Shown one piece after another: positions 27,568 to 36,474 of a stretch of 64,000 nt of DNA (positions are counted from its first letter, which is position 1; every line of letters starts with the position of its first letter). The notes under the pieces are model-generated. The model had not been told where the DNA came from and searched no databases. It worked only from the letters and a program-made list of their open reading frames with translations. Location of the stretch: positions 130,364-194,363 of the forward strand of contig DVEP01000020.1 of NCBI GenBank assembly GCA_015655975.1, given 5' to 3'. The translations under genes and the position numbers were made by a program. Source of the DNA: Eubacterium sp. Lineage in GTDB: Bacteria > Bacillota > Clostridia > Oscillospirales > Acutalibacteraceae.

Positions 27568-28468
27568 TGCCTTCCTTATTTAAATATTTACGCATGGTAA
27601 TCATTGAACCGCCTACACCGCTCAAAATACCGATACCGATAAACGCGAGAAGCATATAAACGGCGTAATCCCAGAAATCTACAAGTTTCAGTTGAATTGA
27701 GTCGAACAGGTCTTTGAACTGAACTCCTACAAGTTGGTATATGCCGAACACGAGGAACAGCGAAATGACGCCCGACAAAATTCCCAAAATCATACCTTCT
27801 ACGACAAACGGCAGTCTTACAAAACCGTTCGTAGCGCCTACGCTTTTCATAATGCTGATTTCAAGGCGCCTTGAATATACCGTAAGTCTGATTGTATTTG
27901 AAATGATAAACATACTGATTGCAAAAAGAACTGCTACAATGACAATTGAAATGACTGTAACGCCCTGTCTGATTGTTACGAGTTTTTCTGCAAGTTCCTT
28001 GTTTTCACGAACTGTTTCAACATGGTTTACGGCTTTGACTTTTTCAACAGTTTCGTCAAAAATTGACAAATCGTCTATTGTAACTTTATATGCGTCGGGC
28101 AGCGGAATGTCCTTGCTCAAACCCTGAAAGAACTCTGCCTGGGCCTCTTCCATAGTGTTGAGCTGTTCTTCCCACGCATCTTCTTTAGACTGAAAATCTA
28201 CATCTTTAACATTTGAAATGTTTTCAAGTTCTGTTTTCATTGTTTCAAGGTCTGCATCGGAAGTACCGTCTTCGACAAAAGCCATGACAACATTTTCTTC
28301 TTCTATTTTACCGAGCAAAGACTCGATATTTACAAACAGCATTGATGCAGAGCCTATCATAACAAGGCAACTCATAAGAACTGCGATAGAGGCGATACTC
28401 ATCATTCTGTTTGACCAAATATTTCTAAATCCCTCTTTTATAAGGTATTTTACGCTTGAAGAACTCAT
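27548..28468 (-). CDS. ftsX: Cell-division ABC transporter permease FtsX
   Basis: 306 residues, four membrane segments (about 20-45, 170-195, 225-250, 270-295) and a large outer loop between the first two (about 50-165) that recruits the hydrolase in known systems. The cytoplasmic segment VYSRRLEISIMKSVGATNGF is the FtsX coupling motif. FtsX turns ATP use by FtsE into a signal for peptidoglycan hydrolases. It overlaps ftsE by 4 bp and the first M23 gene by 20 bp. Confidence 0.95.
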   Translation of the reverse strand: MSSSSVKYLIKEGFRNIWSNRMMSIASIAVLMSCLVMIGSASMLFVNIESLLGKIEEENVVMAFVEDGTSDADLETMKTELENISNVKDVDFQSKEDAWEEQLNTMEEAQAEFFQGLSKDIPLPDAYKVTIDDLSIFDETVEKVKAVNHVETVRENKELAEKLVTIRQGVTVISIVIVAVLFAISMFIISNTIRLTVYSRRLEISIMKSVGATNGFVRLPFVVEGMILGILSGVISLFLVFGIYQLVGVQFKDLFDSIQLKLVDFWDYAVYMLLAFIGIGILSGVGGSMITMRKYLNKEGSEIRAL

Positions 28469-29319
28469 TCGTTACCACCTCCGTCTTTATTTTCATCTGC
28501 GGAAGTTTGCGAACTTTCAACAACATCTTCAAGATTGTCAAAAACATCGTCAAGCGAACTGTCGTTGAGTGCAGTATTTTCGCTGAAATAGTACATATCT
28601 GTTTCCTTGACTTCCGTTTCCTCTTTCTTTTTCGCAAAGCGAGCGTTAAGCGGGTCGGGAGTATCGGAAACAACCTGTCCGTTTTTAATGACTATTACAC
28701 GCCTTTGATACATTTTAACAAGGTCGTGTTCGTGAGTAACCATAACTACGGTTTTGCCGTCGTTGTTGATTTTTGTCAAAAGGTCAACAATCTCTCGGCT
28801 CATTTCGGGGTCCACATTTCCCGTCGGCTCGTCGGCAACTATCAAATCGGGGTTGTTGACAAGCGCTCTTGCAAGAGAAACACGCTGTTGTTCACCACCA
28901 GAAAGTTCGTTCGGCATACAACGGGCTTTTTTAGAAAGTCCTACAAGTCCCAGAATATACGGAACACGCTTTCTGATATCTTTTTCTTTTGCGCCGATTA
29001 CACGCATAGCGAACGCTACATTGTCGTACACGCTCATTTTCGGAATGAGTCTGAAGTCTTGGAAAACTATCCCCATTGTTCGTCTGTAATACGGAACATC
29101 TTTTCTCTTCATTTGTGCAGAAGAATAATTGTTAACTATAACTTCGCCCTCTGTCGGCTTTTCTTCGTGCATTATAAGTTTTAAAAAGGTACTTTTACCT
29201 GCGCCCGAAGAACCTACAATAAATACAAATTCGCCGTCTTCAATCTTAATATTTACATTGCTGAGCGCCTTTGTACCGTTGGTCGAATAGACCTTCGTAA
29301 CATCTTTAAATTCTATCAC
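28465..29319 (-). CDS. ftsE: Cell-division ABC transporter ATPase FtsE with acidic C-terminal extension
   Basis: 284 residues. Walker A is VGSSGAGKST (about 35-44), the signature LSGGEQQR (about 140-147), Walker B LIVADEPTGN and the switch His in VMVTHEHD. FtsE is usually about 228 residues; here some 55 acidic, Ser/Asp-rich residues follow (DSSLDDVFDNLEDVVESS), of unknown role. First gene of a ten-gene operon that continues to aroK. A TATAAT on the minus strand at 29412-29407 may belong to its promoter, but no -35 box is clear. Confidence 0.95.
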   Translation of the reverse strand: MIEFKDVTKVYSTNGTKALSNVNIKIEDGEFVFIVGSSGAGKSTFLKLIMHEEKPTEGEVIVNNYSSAQMKRKDVPYYRRTMGIVFQDFRLIPKMSVYDNVAFAMRVIGAKEKDIRKRVPYILGLVGLSKKARCMPNELSGGEQQRVSLARALVNNPDLIVADEPTGNVDPEMSREIVDLLTKINNDGKTVVMVTHEHDLVKMYQRRVIVIKNGQVVSDTPDPLNARFAKKKEETEVKETDMYYFSENTALNDSSLDDVFDNLEDVVESSQTSADENKDGGGNE

Positions 29320-29522
29320 TTAAACTACCTCTATTTTAACAAATACTATATTTTGTAACGCAATTTGGAAAAATATCCATATATTGTTTTGCCCAAATTT
29401 CATAATATTATAATATCACAACTTAGGAAAAATCGCAATAGAATTTTGTATCTTTTTTGTAAAAACTGTAACTAAGTTGTAATCGTTTTAAACTGTACCG
29501 TGTTTAATGAATTGTAAAAAAT

Positions 29523-29552
29523 AAAACGGCATTTTAAAACAAAATGCCGTTT
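29523..29552 (-). terminator. Terminator of the flavodiiron/rubredoxin unit
   Basis: Stem AACGGCATTTT / AAAATGCCGTT, followed on the minus strand by a T-rich tail, 33 bp after the rubredoxin stop. Confidence 0.85.
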
Positions 29553-29584
29553 CCGATAAATTCTTAAATTGAATATATTTCGAC

Positions 29585-29740
29585 TTATTCTTCTGAAAAA
29601 CTGTCTTTACCTACTCCGCAAAGAGGACAAAGAAAATCTTCAGGAAGGTCTTCCCATTTTGTGCCGGGAGCAATTCCGTTTTCTTCGTCGCCGAGTTCTT
29701 CGTCATAAACATAGCCGCATACATCGCAGATATATTTCAT
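29585..29740 (-). CDS. rd: Rubredoxin
   Basis: 51 residues, read on the minus strand from the ATG at 29740 behind GGAGG. The two iron-binding pairs are CDVCGY (5-10) and CPLCGV (38-43), with the usual KWEDLPEDF before the second. This small one-iron protein passes electrons in the cytoplasm. It lies 106 bp downstream of the flavodiiron gene, its usual electron acceptor in oxygen or NO detoxification by anaerobes. Confidence 0.97.
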   Translation of the reverse strand: MKYICDVCGYVYDEELGDEENGIAPGTKWEDLPEDFLCPLCGVGKDSFSEE

Positions 29741-29846
29741 TTGCAATACCTCCGTAAATTATTTAACAACAAATGTTATTATATTGTTTTACCAACAACT
29801 TCATATTATCAAAAACAATTTTATTTTTCAAGCAAAAAATTAAAAA

Positions 29847-31043
29847 TTACATACTTTTTTCAATTTCGTCAACAAGAGCGTCGATTTGCTCCGTCTGACA
29901 ATCTTTGAGCGACGATTTGATTGTGAGCGTATTTTCAAGATATGTCATATTTTTAAGAGGCTCAAGCACCGCGCGCATCTGCTTTGCGCTGACAGGCGCC
30001 CAAGAGCCGTTTTCAACAAAAGCGACCGTTCTGTTTTGAACTGAGTGGGCAACAACATCGTGAAGCAGGTCTTCCATTTTGATGAAAATACCGTTGTTGT
30101 ATGTGTTTGATGCAAAAACAATGTGGCTGTACTCAAAAATGGCAGAAATAACTTCCGAAACATGAGTAACGGAAACATCGAACACCTTTGTTTCTACACC
30201 TTTTTCACGCAGTTTACATGCCAAAATATCGCACGCATTTGCAGTATTGCCGTAAACCGAAGAGTACGCAATTACAACGCCTTTCTTCTCGCTTTCGTAT
30301 TTGCTCCAGTTTGAATACTTTTCAAGCAAAAAGTCAATATCGTTTCTGTGAACAAAGCCGTGAAGCGGGCAAATCATTTTAATATCAAGCGCAGACGCTT
30401 TTTTCAACAAAATCTGCACCTGCATACCGTATTTACCGACAATGTTTGAATAGTAGCGACGGGACTCGTCAAGGCAATCTCTTTCAAAATTTACCTCGTC
30501 AGAAAAAATTGCACCGTCAAGACTTCCGAAACTGCCGAACGCGTCTGCCGAGAACAAAATTTTATCTGTACTGTCGTACGAAACCATAACCTCGGGCCAA
30601 TGCACCATCGGAGCCATCAAGAATGTGAACTTATGCTTACCTGTTTCAAGAGTGTCGCCCTCTTTTACAAGCTGAACTCTGCCTGAAAAATCGCCTTCAA
30701 AAAACTGGTTCAACATAGCAAGAATTTTTGCGTTGCAAACAACCGTTGCGTTCGGATACCTTGAAATTGTTTCGGCAACCGTTGCGGAGTGGTCAGGTTC
30801 CATATGATGAATTACTATATAATCAAGTTCTCTGCCGTCGAGCGCGTGCTTTACATTTTCAAAAAACAATTCGCCTACCGCTTTGTCAACAGTATCGAAA
30901 AGCACTGTTTTTTCATCTGTCAAAACATAGGAGTTGTATGAAATTCCTCTGGGCACGGGGTACACGCCCTCAAAAAGTGCAAGTCGTCTGTCATTTGCCC
31001 CGACCCAAATTAAATCGTCGGATATTTTTCTTGTGCAGTACAT
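29847..31043 (-). CDS. fprA: Flavodiiron protein (FprA-type oxygen/NO reductase)
   Basis: 398 residues. The N-terminal metallo-beta-lactamase-like domain (1-245) holds the diiron ligands: HHMEPDHSATV (about 79-89), HWPE near 147 and SADAFGSFG, with CPLHGF supplying the last His. The C-terminal flavodoxin domain (about 255-398) has the FMN loop YSSVYGNTANACD and the NTYNNGIF loop. It reduces oxygen to water or NO to N2O using electrons from rubredoxin, whose gene follows. Cytoplasmic, marking an anaerobe that meets oxygen. Confidence 0.96.
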   Translation of the reverse strand: MYCTRKISDDLIWVGANDRRLALFEGVYPVPRGISYNSYVLTDEKTVLFDTVDKAVGELFFENVKHALDGRELDYIVIHHMEPDHSATVAETISRYPNATVVCNAKILAMLNQFFEGDFSGRVQLVKEGDTLETGKHKFTFLMAPMVHWPEVMVSYDSTDKILFSADAFGSFGSLDGAIFSDEVNFERDCLDESRRYYSNIVGKYGMQVQILLKKASALDIKMICPLHGFVHRNDIDFLLEKYSNWSKYESEKKGVVIAYSSVYGNTANACDILACKLREKGVETKVFDVSVTHVSEVISAIFEYSHIVFASNTYNNGIFIKMEDLLHDVVAHSVQNRTVAFVENGSWAPVSAKQMRAVLEPLKNMTYLENTLTIKSSLKDCQTEQIDALVDEIEKSM

Positions 31044-31335
31044 AAAACTTCCTCCTGAATATTAATGAAATTATAAAAAAATTTATAAAAAATCATATTT
31101 AAAAGTCTGTTTTCAACAATTTTTTACCTGAAAAAATAGTATCTTAATATTTACTAAAATTTGCAAAATGCGAAAAATTATTTCGCTTATACGCCTTCTT
31201 CAAAATTGTCTAAAATATTTTACACTTTTTATTTATGTTTTTCAAGAAATAAATTATTAATATTGATATAAACGGCATAAAATAAGGAATTTTATATATT
31301 TTTCGTTACTTTTGTGTTAAACTTGCACTAATTTA

Positions 31336-31364
31336 TTGACAAATGTTGAAATTTATTATACAAT
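31336..31364 (+). promoter_or_regulatory. Promoter of the EF-G-like gene
   Basis: Perfect TTGACA, 17 bp, TACAAT. This promoter lies inside the extended open frame, confirming the later start at 31405. Confidence 0.75.
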
Positions 31365-31404
31365 TTTAACAACATACTTTCATATTCAGATTGGAGTGTT
31401 CTAT

Positions 31405-33456
31405 TTGAAAAAATACAATTCAAAAGATATACGAAACATAGCCCTCACAGGTCATGCGAGCAAGGGCAAAACAACACTTGTCGAGGCAATGCTTTACACG
31501 GCAGGATTAACGGAGAGAATGGGTACGGTTGCCGACGGAAACACTGTTTGCGACAGCGACGCGGAAGAAAAGAAAAGAAAATTCTCTATTTCTTCTGCCG
31601 TTGCGCCGATAGAGTTTAACGGCAAAAAGCTGAACTTCATCGACACACCGGGACTGTTTGATTTTGAAACAGGCAGTGCAGAGGGTATCAGAGCGGCAGA
31701 CTGCGCAATGATTGTCGTCTCGGCAAGAACGGGTCTTGCAGTCGGCGGAGAAAAAGCATTCAAAGCCGCTTCAAAAAGAAGAATTGCCCAAATGTTTGTT
31801 CTGAACAAAATGGACCACGAAAGAGCAGATTTCTACAAGTCGATGAACGAAATTGTTGCAAAATTCGGCACTTGCGTATGTCCGATTATAGTACCTGTAC
31901 TCAAGGGCGGAAAAATCGACTCATACTACAACCTGATTGAAGACAAAGCGTACAGATACGACGGAATAAAAAGAAGCGAAGTAACTGCCGAGCCTGACGA
32001 TACGGCAAGGTTTAACGCCGTAAAAGAAGTATTCAATGAGGCTGTCGCAGGCGCAGATGACGAATTGATGGAAAAATTCTTCGAGGGCGAAGAATTGACA
32101 AAAGAAGACAAAATAAACGGTATCAAAGCAGGTATGAAAGCAGGTTCCGTAATTCCGCTTGTGTGCGTCTCGGCGGCGCAGGGCACCTGTGTAGATATGC
32201 TTCTTGAATTTTTATCAGAATGCGCTCCCGAGCCAAAAGCCGAGTATGCGTACGACGAGAACAGCGAGCCGTGTGAACTTTTACCTGAAGAAAACGGACC
32301 TACAGCCGCAATCTGTTTCAAAACGGTTGCAGACCCTTTCATAGGAAAACTGTCTTACTTCAAGGTTGTCAGCGGTAAAATCACAACGGGAATGACAGCC
32401 AAAAATTCGAGAACGGGCGAAACGGAAAAAGTCGGAAAAATTGTTTTTGTCAGAGGTCAAAAACAGGAAGACACAACGGAGATTTCTGCCGGCGACATCG
32501 GAGCAGTTACAAAACTCTCAACATTTGCAACAGGCGACACACTTTGCTCGTCAAAAGTATTCACACTCGACCCTGTTTCCATACCGAAAAGCGTGTACAA
32601 AATGGCAGTATTGCCCGAAAAGAAAGGCGACGAAGAAAAAATTGCGACAGGTCTGACCCGTTTATGCGAAGAAGACCCCGCACTTACTTTCAGCACAGAC
32701 AACGAAACGCACGAACAGATTTTGAGCGGATTGGGCGAACAGCACCTTGATGTTGCAATTTCAAAACTGAAAGCAAAATACGGTGTTTCTGCGATTTTGA
32801 AAGCACCGAAAATTGCATACAGAGAAACTATCACAAAGAAAGTTTCGGCACAAGGCAGACACAAAAAGCAGAGCGGCGGACACGGACAGTTCGGCGATGT
32901 ATTTATTGAATTTGAGCCTTGTCAAAGCGAAGACCTTGAATTTGCAGAAAGAATTGTCGGCGGTTCCGTACCTAAAAACTTCTTCCCTGCCGTTGAAAAA
33001 GGCTTGAGAGAGTCCATACAAAAAGGCGTAGTTGCAGGCTACCCTATGGTCGGCGTGAAAGCAACTCTTTACGACGGCTCTTACCACCCTGTTGACTCGT
33101 CGGAAATGAGTTTCAAAATTGCCGCAAACCTCGCTTATAAAAACGGTATTCCTCAGGCAAACCCTGTTTTGCTTGAACCCGTAGGCACACTCAAAGCGCT
33201 TTGTAACGACGAAGCAATGGGCGATATTATCGGAGACATTAACAAAAGACGAGGAAGAGTTCTCGGTATGACTCCTCAGGGCAACGGAATGCAGGAAATT
33301 TTGGCAGAAGTTCCTATCGGAGAAACGGCTACATTCTCAACTGCAATGCGCCAGATTACTCAGGGCAGAGGAAGTTTTGAAATAGAATTTGCACGATATG
33401 AAAAAGTGCCCGAACATATTGCTCAAAAAATTATAGAAGATTCTAAAGAAGAATAA
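31405..33456 (+). CDS. Elongation factor G-like translational GTPase
   Basis: About 683 residues from the TTG at 31405 behind TTGGAGTG. G1 is GHASKGKTTL, G3 is DTPGLFDF (the second residue group replaces the usual DTPGH), and G4 is NKMD. Domains II, III, IV (GGHGQFGDVFIEFEP) and V (VGVKATLYDGSYHPVDSSEMSF) follow in EF-G order. The missing His after DTPG and the divergence mark the EF-G-like branch (fusA2 type), not the housekeeping factor, so the role may be in recycling or stress; this is inference. No ribosomal genes lie nearby. Monocistronic, with its own promoter and terminator. Confidence 0.88.
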   Translation: MKKYNSKDIRNIALTGHASKGKTTLVEAMLYTAGLTERMGTVADGNTVCDSDAEEKKRKFSISSAVAPIEFNGKKLNFIDTPGLFDFETGSAEGIRAADCAMIVVSARTGLAVGGEKAFKAASKRRIAQMFVLNKMDHERADFYKSMNEIVAKFGTCVCPIIVPVLKGGKIDSYYNLIEDKAYRYDGIKRSEVTAEPDDTARFNAVKEVFNEAVAGADDELMEKFFEGEELTKEDKINGIKAGMKAGSVIPLVCVSAAQGTCVDMLLEFLSECAPEPKAEYAYDENSEPCELLPEENGPTAAICFKTVADPFIGKLSYFKVVSGKITTGMTAKNSRTGETEKVGKIVFVRGQKQEDTTEISAGDIGAVTKLSTFATGDTLCSSKVFTLDPVSIPKSVYKMAVLPEKKGDEEKIATGLTRLCEEDPALTFSTDNETHEQILSGLGEQHLDVAISKLKAKYGVSAILKAPKIAYRETITKKVSAQGRHKKQSGGHGQFGDVFIEFEPCQSEDLEFAERIVGGSVPKNFFPAVEKGLRESIQKGVVAGYPMVGVKATLYDGSYHPVDSSEMSFKIAANLAYKNGIPQANPVLLEPVGTLKALCNDEAMGDIIGDINKRRGRVLGMTPQGNGMQEILAEVPIGETATFSTAMRQITQGRGSFEIEFARYEKVPEHIAQKIIEDSKEE

Positions 33457-33504
33457 ATTTACATAGAAATTTTCTTGTTGTTTTTTCATAAAAACACACT
33501 TCAA

Positions 33505-33548
33505 AAAAACGACAGACTTTTGCTAAAACAAAGGTCTGCCGTTTTTTT
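33505..33548 (+). terminator. Terminator of the EF-G-like gene
   Basis: Imperfect hairpin ACGACAGACTTT / AAAGGTCTGCCGT followed by seven T residues. Confidence 0.8.
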
Positions 33549-33603
33549 ATGTTTATATATTATTTTTCAAATTTTAGTAAAAAATCAAAAATCTAAATTA
33601 AAA

Positions 33604-34629
33604 TCAGAAATTTGAATCAATAACTTTGTTTGCAACATCGCTCGTTGCGTAGTCAAAAATGAGCCATCCGACACGCTTTTCTTCCAAATTCATTTGCAAA
33701 AACTCATCGTTGATTTTCTTTGCAAAATAATACGGATGTCCGACAGGGAGCGAGCCTTTTGTACTTGCAAAATTGATGAAAATATCATTTTGTCCTACTA
33801 TTTTCTCTGCCTTTTCAAGCGACTTTTCAAATGCTTTCAACTTATTTTCAAAATTGTATTCAAACCTATCCTGAACATACAAAGAACTTTCTCCGACTTT
33901 TACATCGCTTTTTTCAAACGGCAAATCTTTGACCTCACTGCCCTTCTGGTCCTGCCACTCGAGTTTTATACCCGACTTTTCTTTCAAATCTGCCTCGTCT
34001 TCATATCGTCTGAAAAGCACAATTTTGCCCCTCGATTCGCTCAAAGTCGGAATTTCGCTGTCAAGAAGCCACATTTCGGGATTTTCACTTATAATTTCAT
34101 TGAGAAGCTTTTGAAGTTTTTTCGTGTCGTCGTCTTTGTTTTCCTGTTTCACGACAAAAATAATTGTTTCTGTCGGGTTTTCTTTCAAAAACTCATAGCA
34201 CTGCTCTAAAACGGCGTCTATATACAGCGTTTCATTCCAAGGGTAGTCGTCCGTTTTGCACGAAGTAAAACCATGCACCAACTTCAACTTTTCATTTTCA
34301 TCTGCATCAAGTCTGATGTCCAGATACCTATACCCCGCCTCAAGTTGCTCCTTTATGCTCAAGCACTGACATCTCGAAAAAAGCGCAAGCTGAACATACT
34401 GCGTAGCACTGTCGTGAGTGCCGGGAATGTTGATTTTGTTCAAGGTCAAATCGTCGTCGAGCGAACTCATCCAACTGTTCAAATTTTCAAATTTTTCGGG
34501 ATTGTTTGAATTTCGGCACAATTTGTTTTCAACGCTCGGCACTGCATACATTAAAGTAACGAGCAAAAACACCGCAACAAAAATAACAATAACCGCTTTT
34601 TTTACTGCTGACTTTCTTTTCATCTCCAC
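33604..34629 (-). CDS. Membrane-anchored PI-PLC X-domain protein
   Basis: 341 residues. A membrane helix near the N-terminus (about 12-30, possibly an uncleaved signal) is followed by a phosphatidylinositol-specific phospholipase C X domain. Both catalytic histidines are present: His72 in NIPGTHDSA and His119 in LVHGF, with GYRYLDIRLD between. Bacterial members cleave PI or glycosyl-PI; in a resident outside the host cell the target might be membrane lipid or host-derived GPI anchors, which is inference. The start is either GTG at 34629 or ATG at 34623; GGAG lies too close to the ATG to decide. Single gene. Confidence 0.85.
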   Translation of the reverse strand: MEMKRKSAVKKAVIVIFVAVFLLVTLMYAVPSVENKLCRNSNNPEKFENLNSWMSSLDDDLTLNKINIPGTHDSATQYVQLALFSRCQCLSIKEQLEAGYRYLDIRLDADENEKLKLVHGFTSCKTDDYPWNETLYIDAVLEQCYEFLKENPTETIIFVVKQENKDDDTKKLQKLLNEIISENPEMWLLDSEIPTLSESRGKIVLFRRYEDEADLKEKSGIKLEWQDQKGSEVKDLPFEKSDVKVGESSLYVQDRFEYNFENKLKAFEKSLEKAEKIVGQNDIFINFASTKGSLPVGHPYYFAKKINDEFLQMNLEEKRVGWLIFDYATSDVANKVIDSNF

Positions 34630-34700
34630 ACAACTTTCAAAAATTTTCTGTTTTCAAACCATACTGTCTGCACAATAATATATACATTATGTACCTTGAT

Positions 34701-34729
34701 ATAGTAACAAAAAGCAGTTAAAGTGTCAA
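34701..34729 (-). promoter_or_regulatory. Promoter of the PI-PLC gene
   Basis: Minus strand TTGACA, 17 bp, TACTAT, about 75 bp before the gene. Confidence 0.75.
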
Positions 34730-34866
34730 TATTTTATGATTTCTCGAAAATATTTTTATACTTCAAACACAAGATTTCTTTCGTCTTGTTAAGATTAAGA
34801 GAAGTTGAGAAGCATGACTGAATTTCACTTTATTCAATATTTTCTGTACGCCGATATTTATTTATC

Positions 34867-34898
34867 ACAAAAAACGACCGTCATTGACGGCCGTTTTT
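34867..34898 (-). terminator. Terminator downstream of the transketolase/MFS operon
   Basis: Stem ACGGCCGTCA / TGACGGTCGT followed on the minus strand by six T residues. It lies about 150 bp beyond the MFS stop. Confidence 0.7.
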
Positions 34899-34937
34899 CA
34901 AAGAGGGGTGAAAGGAGAGTAATTAAATTATTTTTTG

Positions 34938-35016
34938 TATGGCATAACAGATAAAATAATTACAAGGGGTATATGTGTTATGCCATAGCAATTTATAACA
35001 CATTGCAAAGCAATGT
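34938..35016. repeat. Long inverted repeat and hairpin after the MFS gene
   Basis: A perfect 12-bp inverted repeat TATGGCATAACA (34938-34949) / TGTTATGCCATA (34976-34987) encloses 26 bp, and a second hairpin ACATTGC-AAA-GCAATGT (35000-35016) lies next to it. Neither has a terminator-type T run. The rest of 34730-35048 shows no gene. Confidence 0.55.
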
Positions 35017-35048
35017 CATTATACTGAAACAAACTATAATTCTAAAAT

Positions 35049-36392
35049 TTATGCTTTTGCCTCTGTCTGTGCCTTAATTTTTTTGTTGCTCGGGTAAATC
35101 AATGCGCCGACAACTGTCAACACACCTGCAAGACACATCATACTTGTAGCGTTTTGCATGCCCATATTTTTCTGCAAAGCATTGAATACAAACGGCATTG
35201 CAAGAGAAAGTGTATTGCCGAGAAGTGTCCAGCAACCGTTTGCTGCTGCGAAAACTTTTGAAGTCATACCTGCAGCTGTCATAATGCTGATATTTACAAC
35301 AGGAACAAATACCGAGAATGATACGCCTACCAAAATTACCATTATTTTGAGCAAGAGTTCAGATTTAACATTGATTGCTCCGAAGCAAGCAAGAGGTAAA
35401 ATTACCATAAGTGCAATATAAACAATTTTGTAGTTTTTGATTTTTCCGATGAAAAGTCCTGAAACAACACACGAAATCAAACCTGCCAAACTAATGAGAC
35501 CTGTGATTTGGCTTGATTCCTGAGGTTCCATTTGATGAACTTTCTGCAAAATTGTAGGAAGATATGTCTGGAACATCATGTAGAGCCATGTTGCACCCGT
35601 AAAGCAAATCATTGCGCTCCAAACAGAACGGAATTTCAACGCTTTAAGAATGCTGTTGCCGGATTTTTCTTCAGCTTGAGCACCGACATTATTTTGTGCA
35701 TTTTGAGAATTATATTCAATGAAGAATTTGTTTGGTTTGTAATCGGCAATTGCCCAAATAATGCCGATAGCTAAACAGGAAGCGCCCCATATCATAAACA
35801 TCTTGTTCCAACTTTGACCTAAAGAAGTGTACATAGGAATAGTGATACTGAACGCCGCCGTAGTCGTCAATGAGTTTGTTGCCTGTACCAAACTTGAACA
35901 CATACCTCTTGCATTGTTGCTTGTAAAACGCTCCGAAACAAGAGTGGTAATACAAACTATTACAAAGCCATTGCAAAGACCTGTAATTAAACGCGCAATG
36001 AGCATAGGTGTGAAAGACTGTGCTGTGTATCCCAGGATACCTGCAATGAAGTAACCTGCCATACCTATTGTCATTGACTTACTTGTACCGATACGGTCAA
36101 TAAACAAACTAACTAAAAGACTGCCTACGCCCATCATAAGAGTTGCAGATGTCTGCAATGTTCCGCCGAGACCCAAGTCTATGCCCAAATCGCTTGTAAT
36201 TGGCTGCATAAGGGGCGGTACCATAAAGGAAATTTGTGAACGGAAGAAAGAAATTATGACCTGAAATATCATAAAAACTACCGCTAAAGTGAACGCTTTT
36301 TTAGCTAAAGGATTTTCCTTTTTCATAGTAGGAGATTTGTCCAAAAAATTCGCCTGCTTTCTATTTAGATTTTGCGAGGGCAGTTTTTTCAA
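35049..36392 (-). CDS. MFS transporter of the transketolase operon
   Basis: Up to 447 residues with about 12 membrane helices and the loop-2/3 signature LFIDRIGTSKSMTIG. Polar segment 225-250 is the central loop. Major facilitator proteins use ion gradients to move small solutes; the operon suggests a sugar or sugar acid. The start is uncertain: TTG at 36392 has a moderate AAGGG site but is part of a hairpin, while ATG at 36326 gives a more normal ten-residue N-tail without a clear ribosome site. Last gene of the operon, 82 bp or more after the transketolase C-terminal subunit. Confidence 0.85.
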   Translation of the reverse strand: MKKLPSQNLNRKQANFLDKSPTMKKENPLAKKAFTLAVVFMIFQVIISFFRSQISFMVPPLMQPITSDLGIDLGLGGTLQTSATLMMGVGSLLVSLFIDRIGTSKSMTIGMAGYFIAGILGYTAQSFTPMLIARLITGLCNGFVIVCITTLVSERFTSNNARGMCSSLVQATNSLTTTAAFSITIPMYTSLGQSWNKMFMIWGASCLAIGIIWAIADYKPNKFFIEYNSQNAQNNVGAQAEEKSGNSILKALKFRSVWSAMICFTGATWLYMMFQTYLPTILQKVHQMEPQESSQITGLISLAGLISCVVSGLFIGKIKNYKIVYIALMVILPLACFGAINVKSELLLKIMVILVGVSFSVFVPVVNISIMTAAGMTSKVFAAANGCWTLLGNTLSLAMPFVFNALQKNMGMQNATSMMCLAGVLTVVGALIYPSNKKIKAQTEAKA

Positions 36393-36474
36393 CTGCCCTT
36401 TTGCAATGATAATTAAAATTTATAATCAAAATAATAGTATTTATAAAACAAATAAAAGTAAAATATTCGGTCAA

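Noticed and set aside
28456..29184. 242-codon plus-strand frame opposite ftsE
   Set aside because: The minus strand encodes all ABC-ATPase motifs of FtsE. The plus frame is a reverse shadow with no ribosome site.
36378..36400. Hairpin GGGCAGTT / AACTGCCC followed by TTTT on the plus strand
   Set aside because: No plus-strand gene ends there. It overlaps the uncertain start of the MFS gene and may affect its translation, but I cannot call it a terminator.
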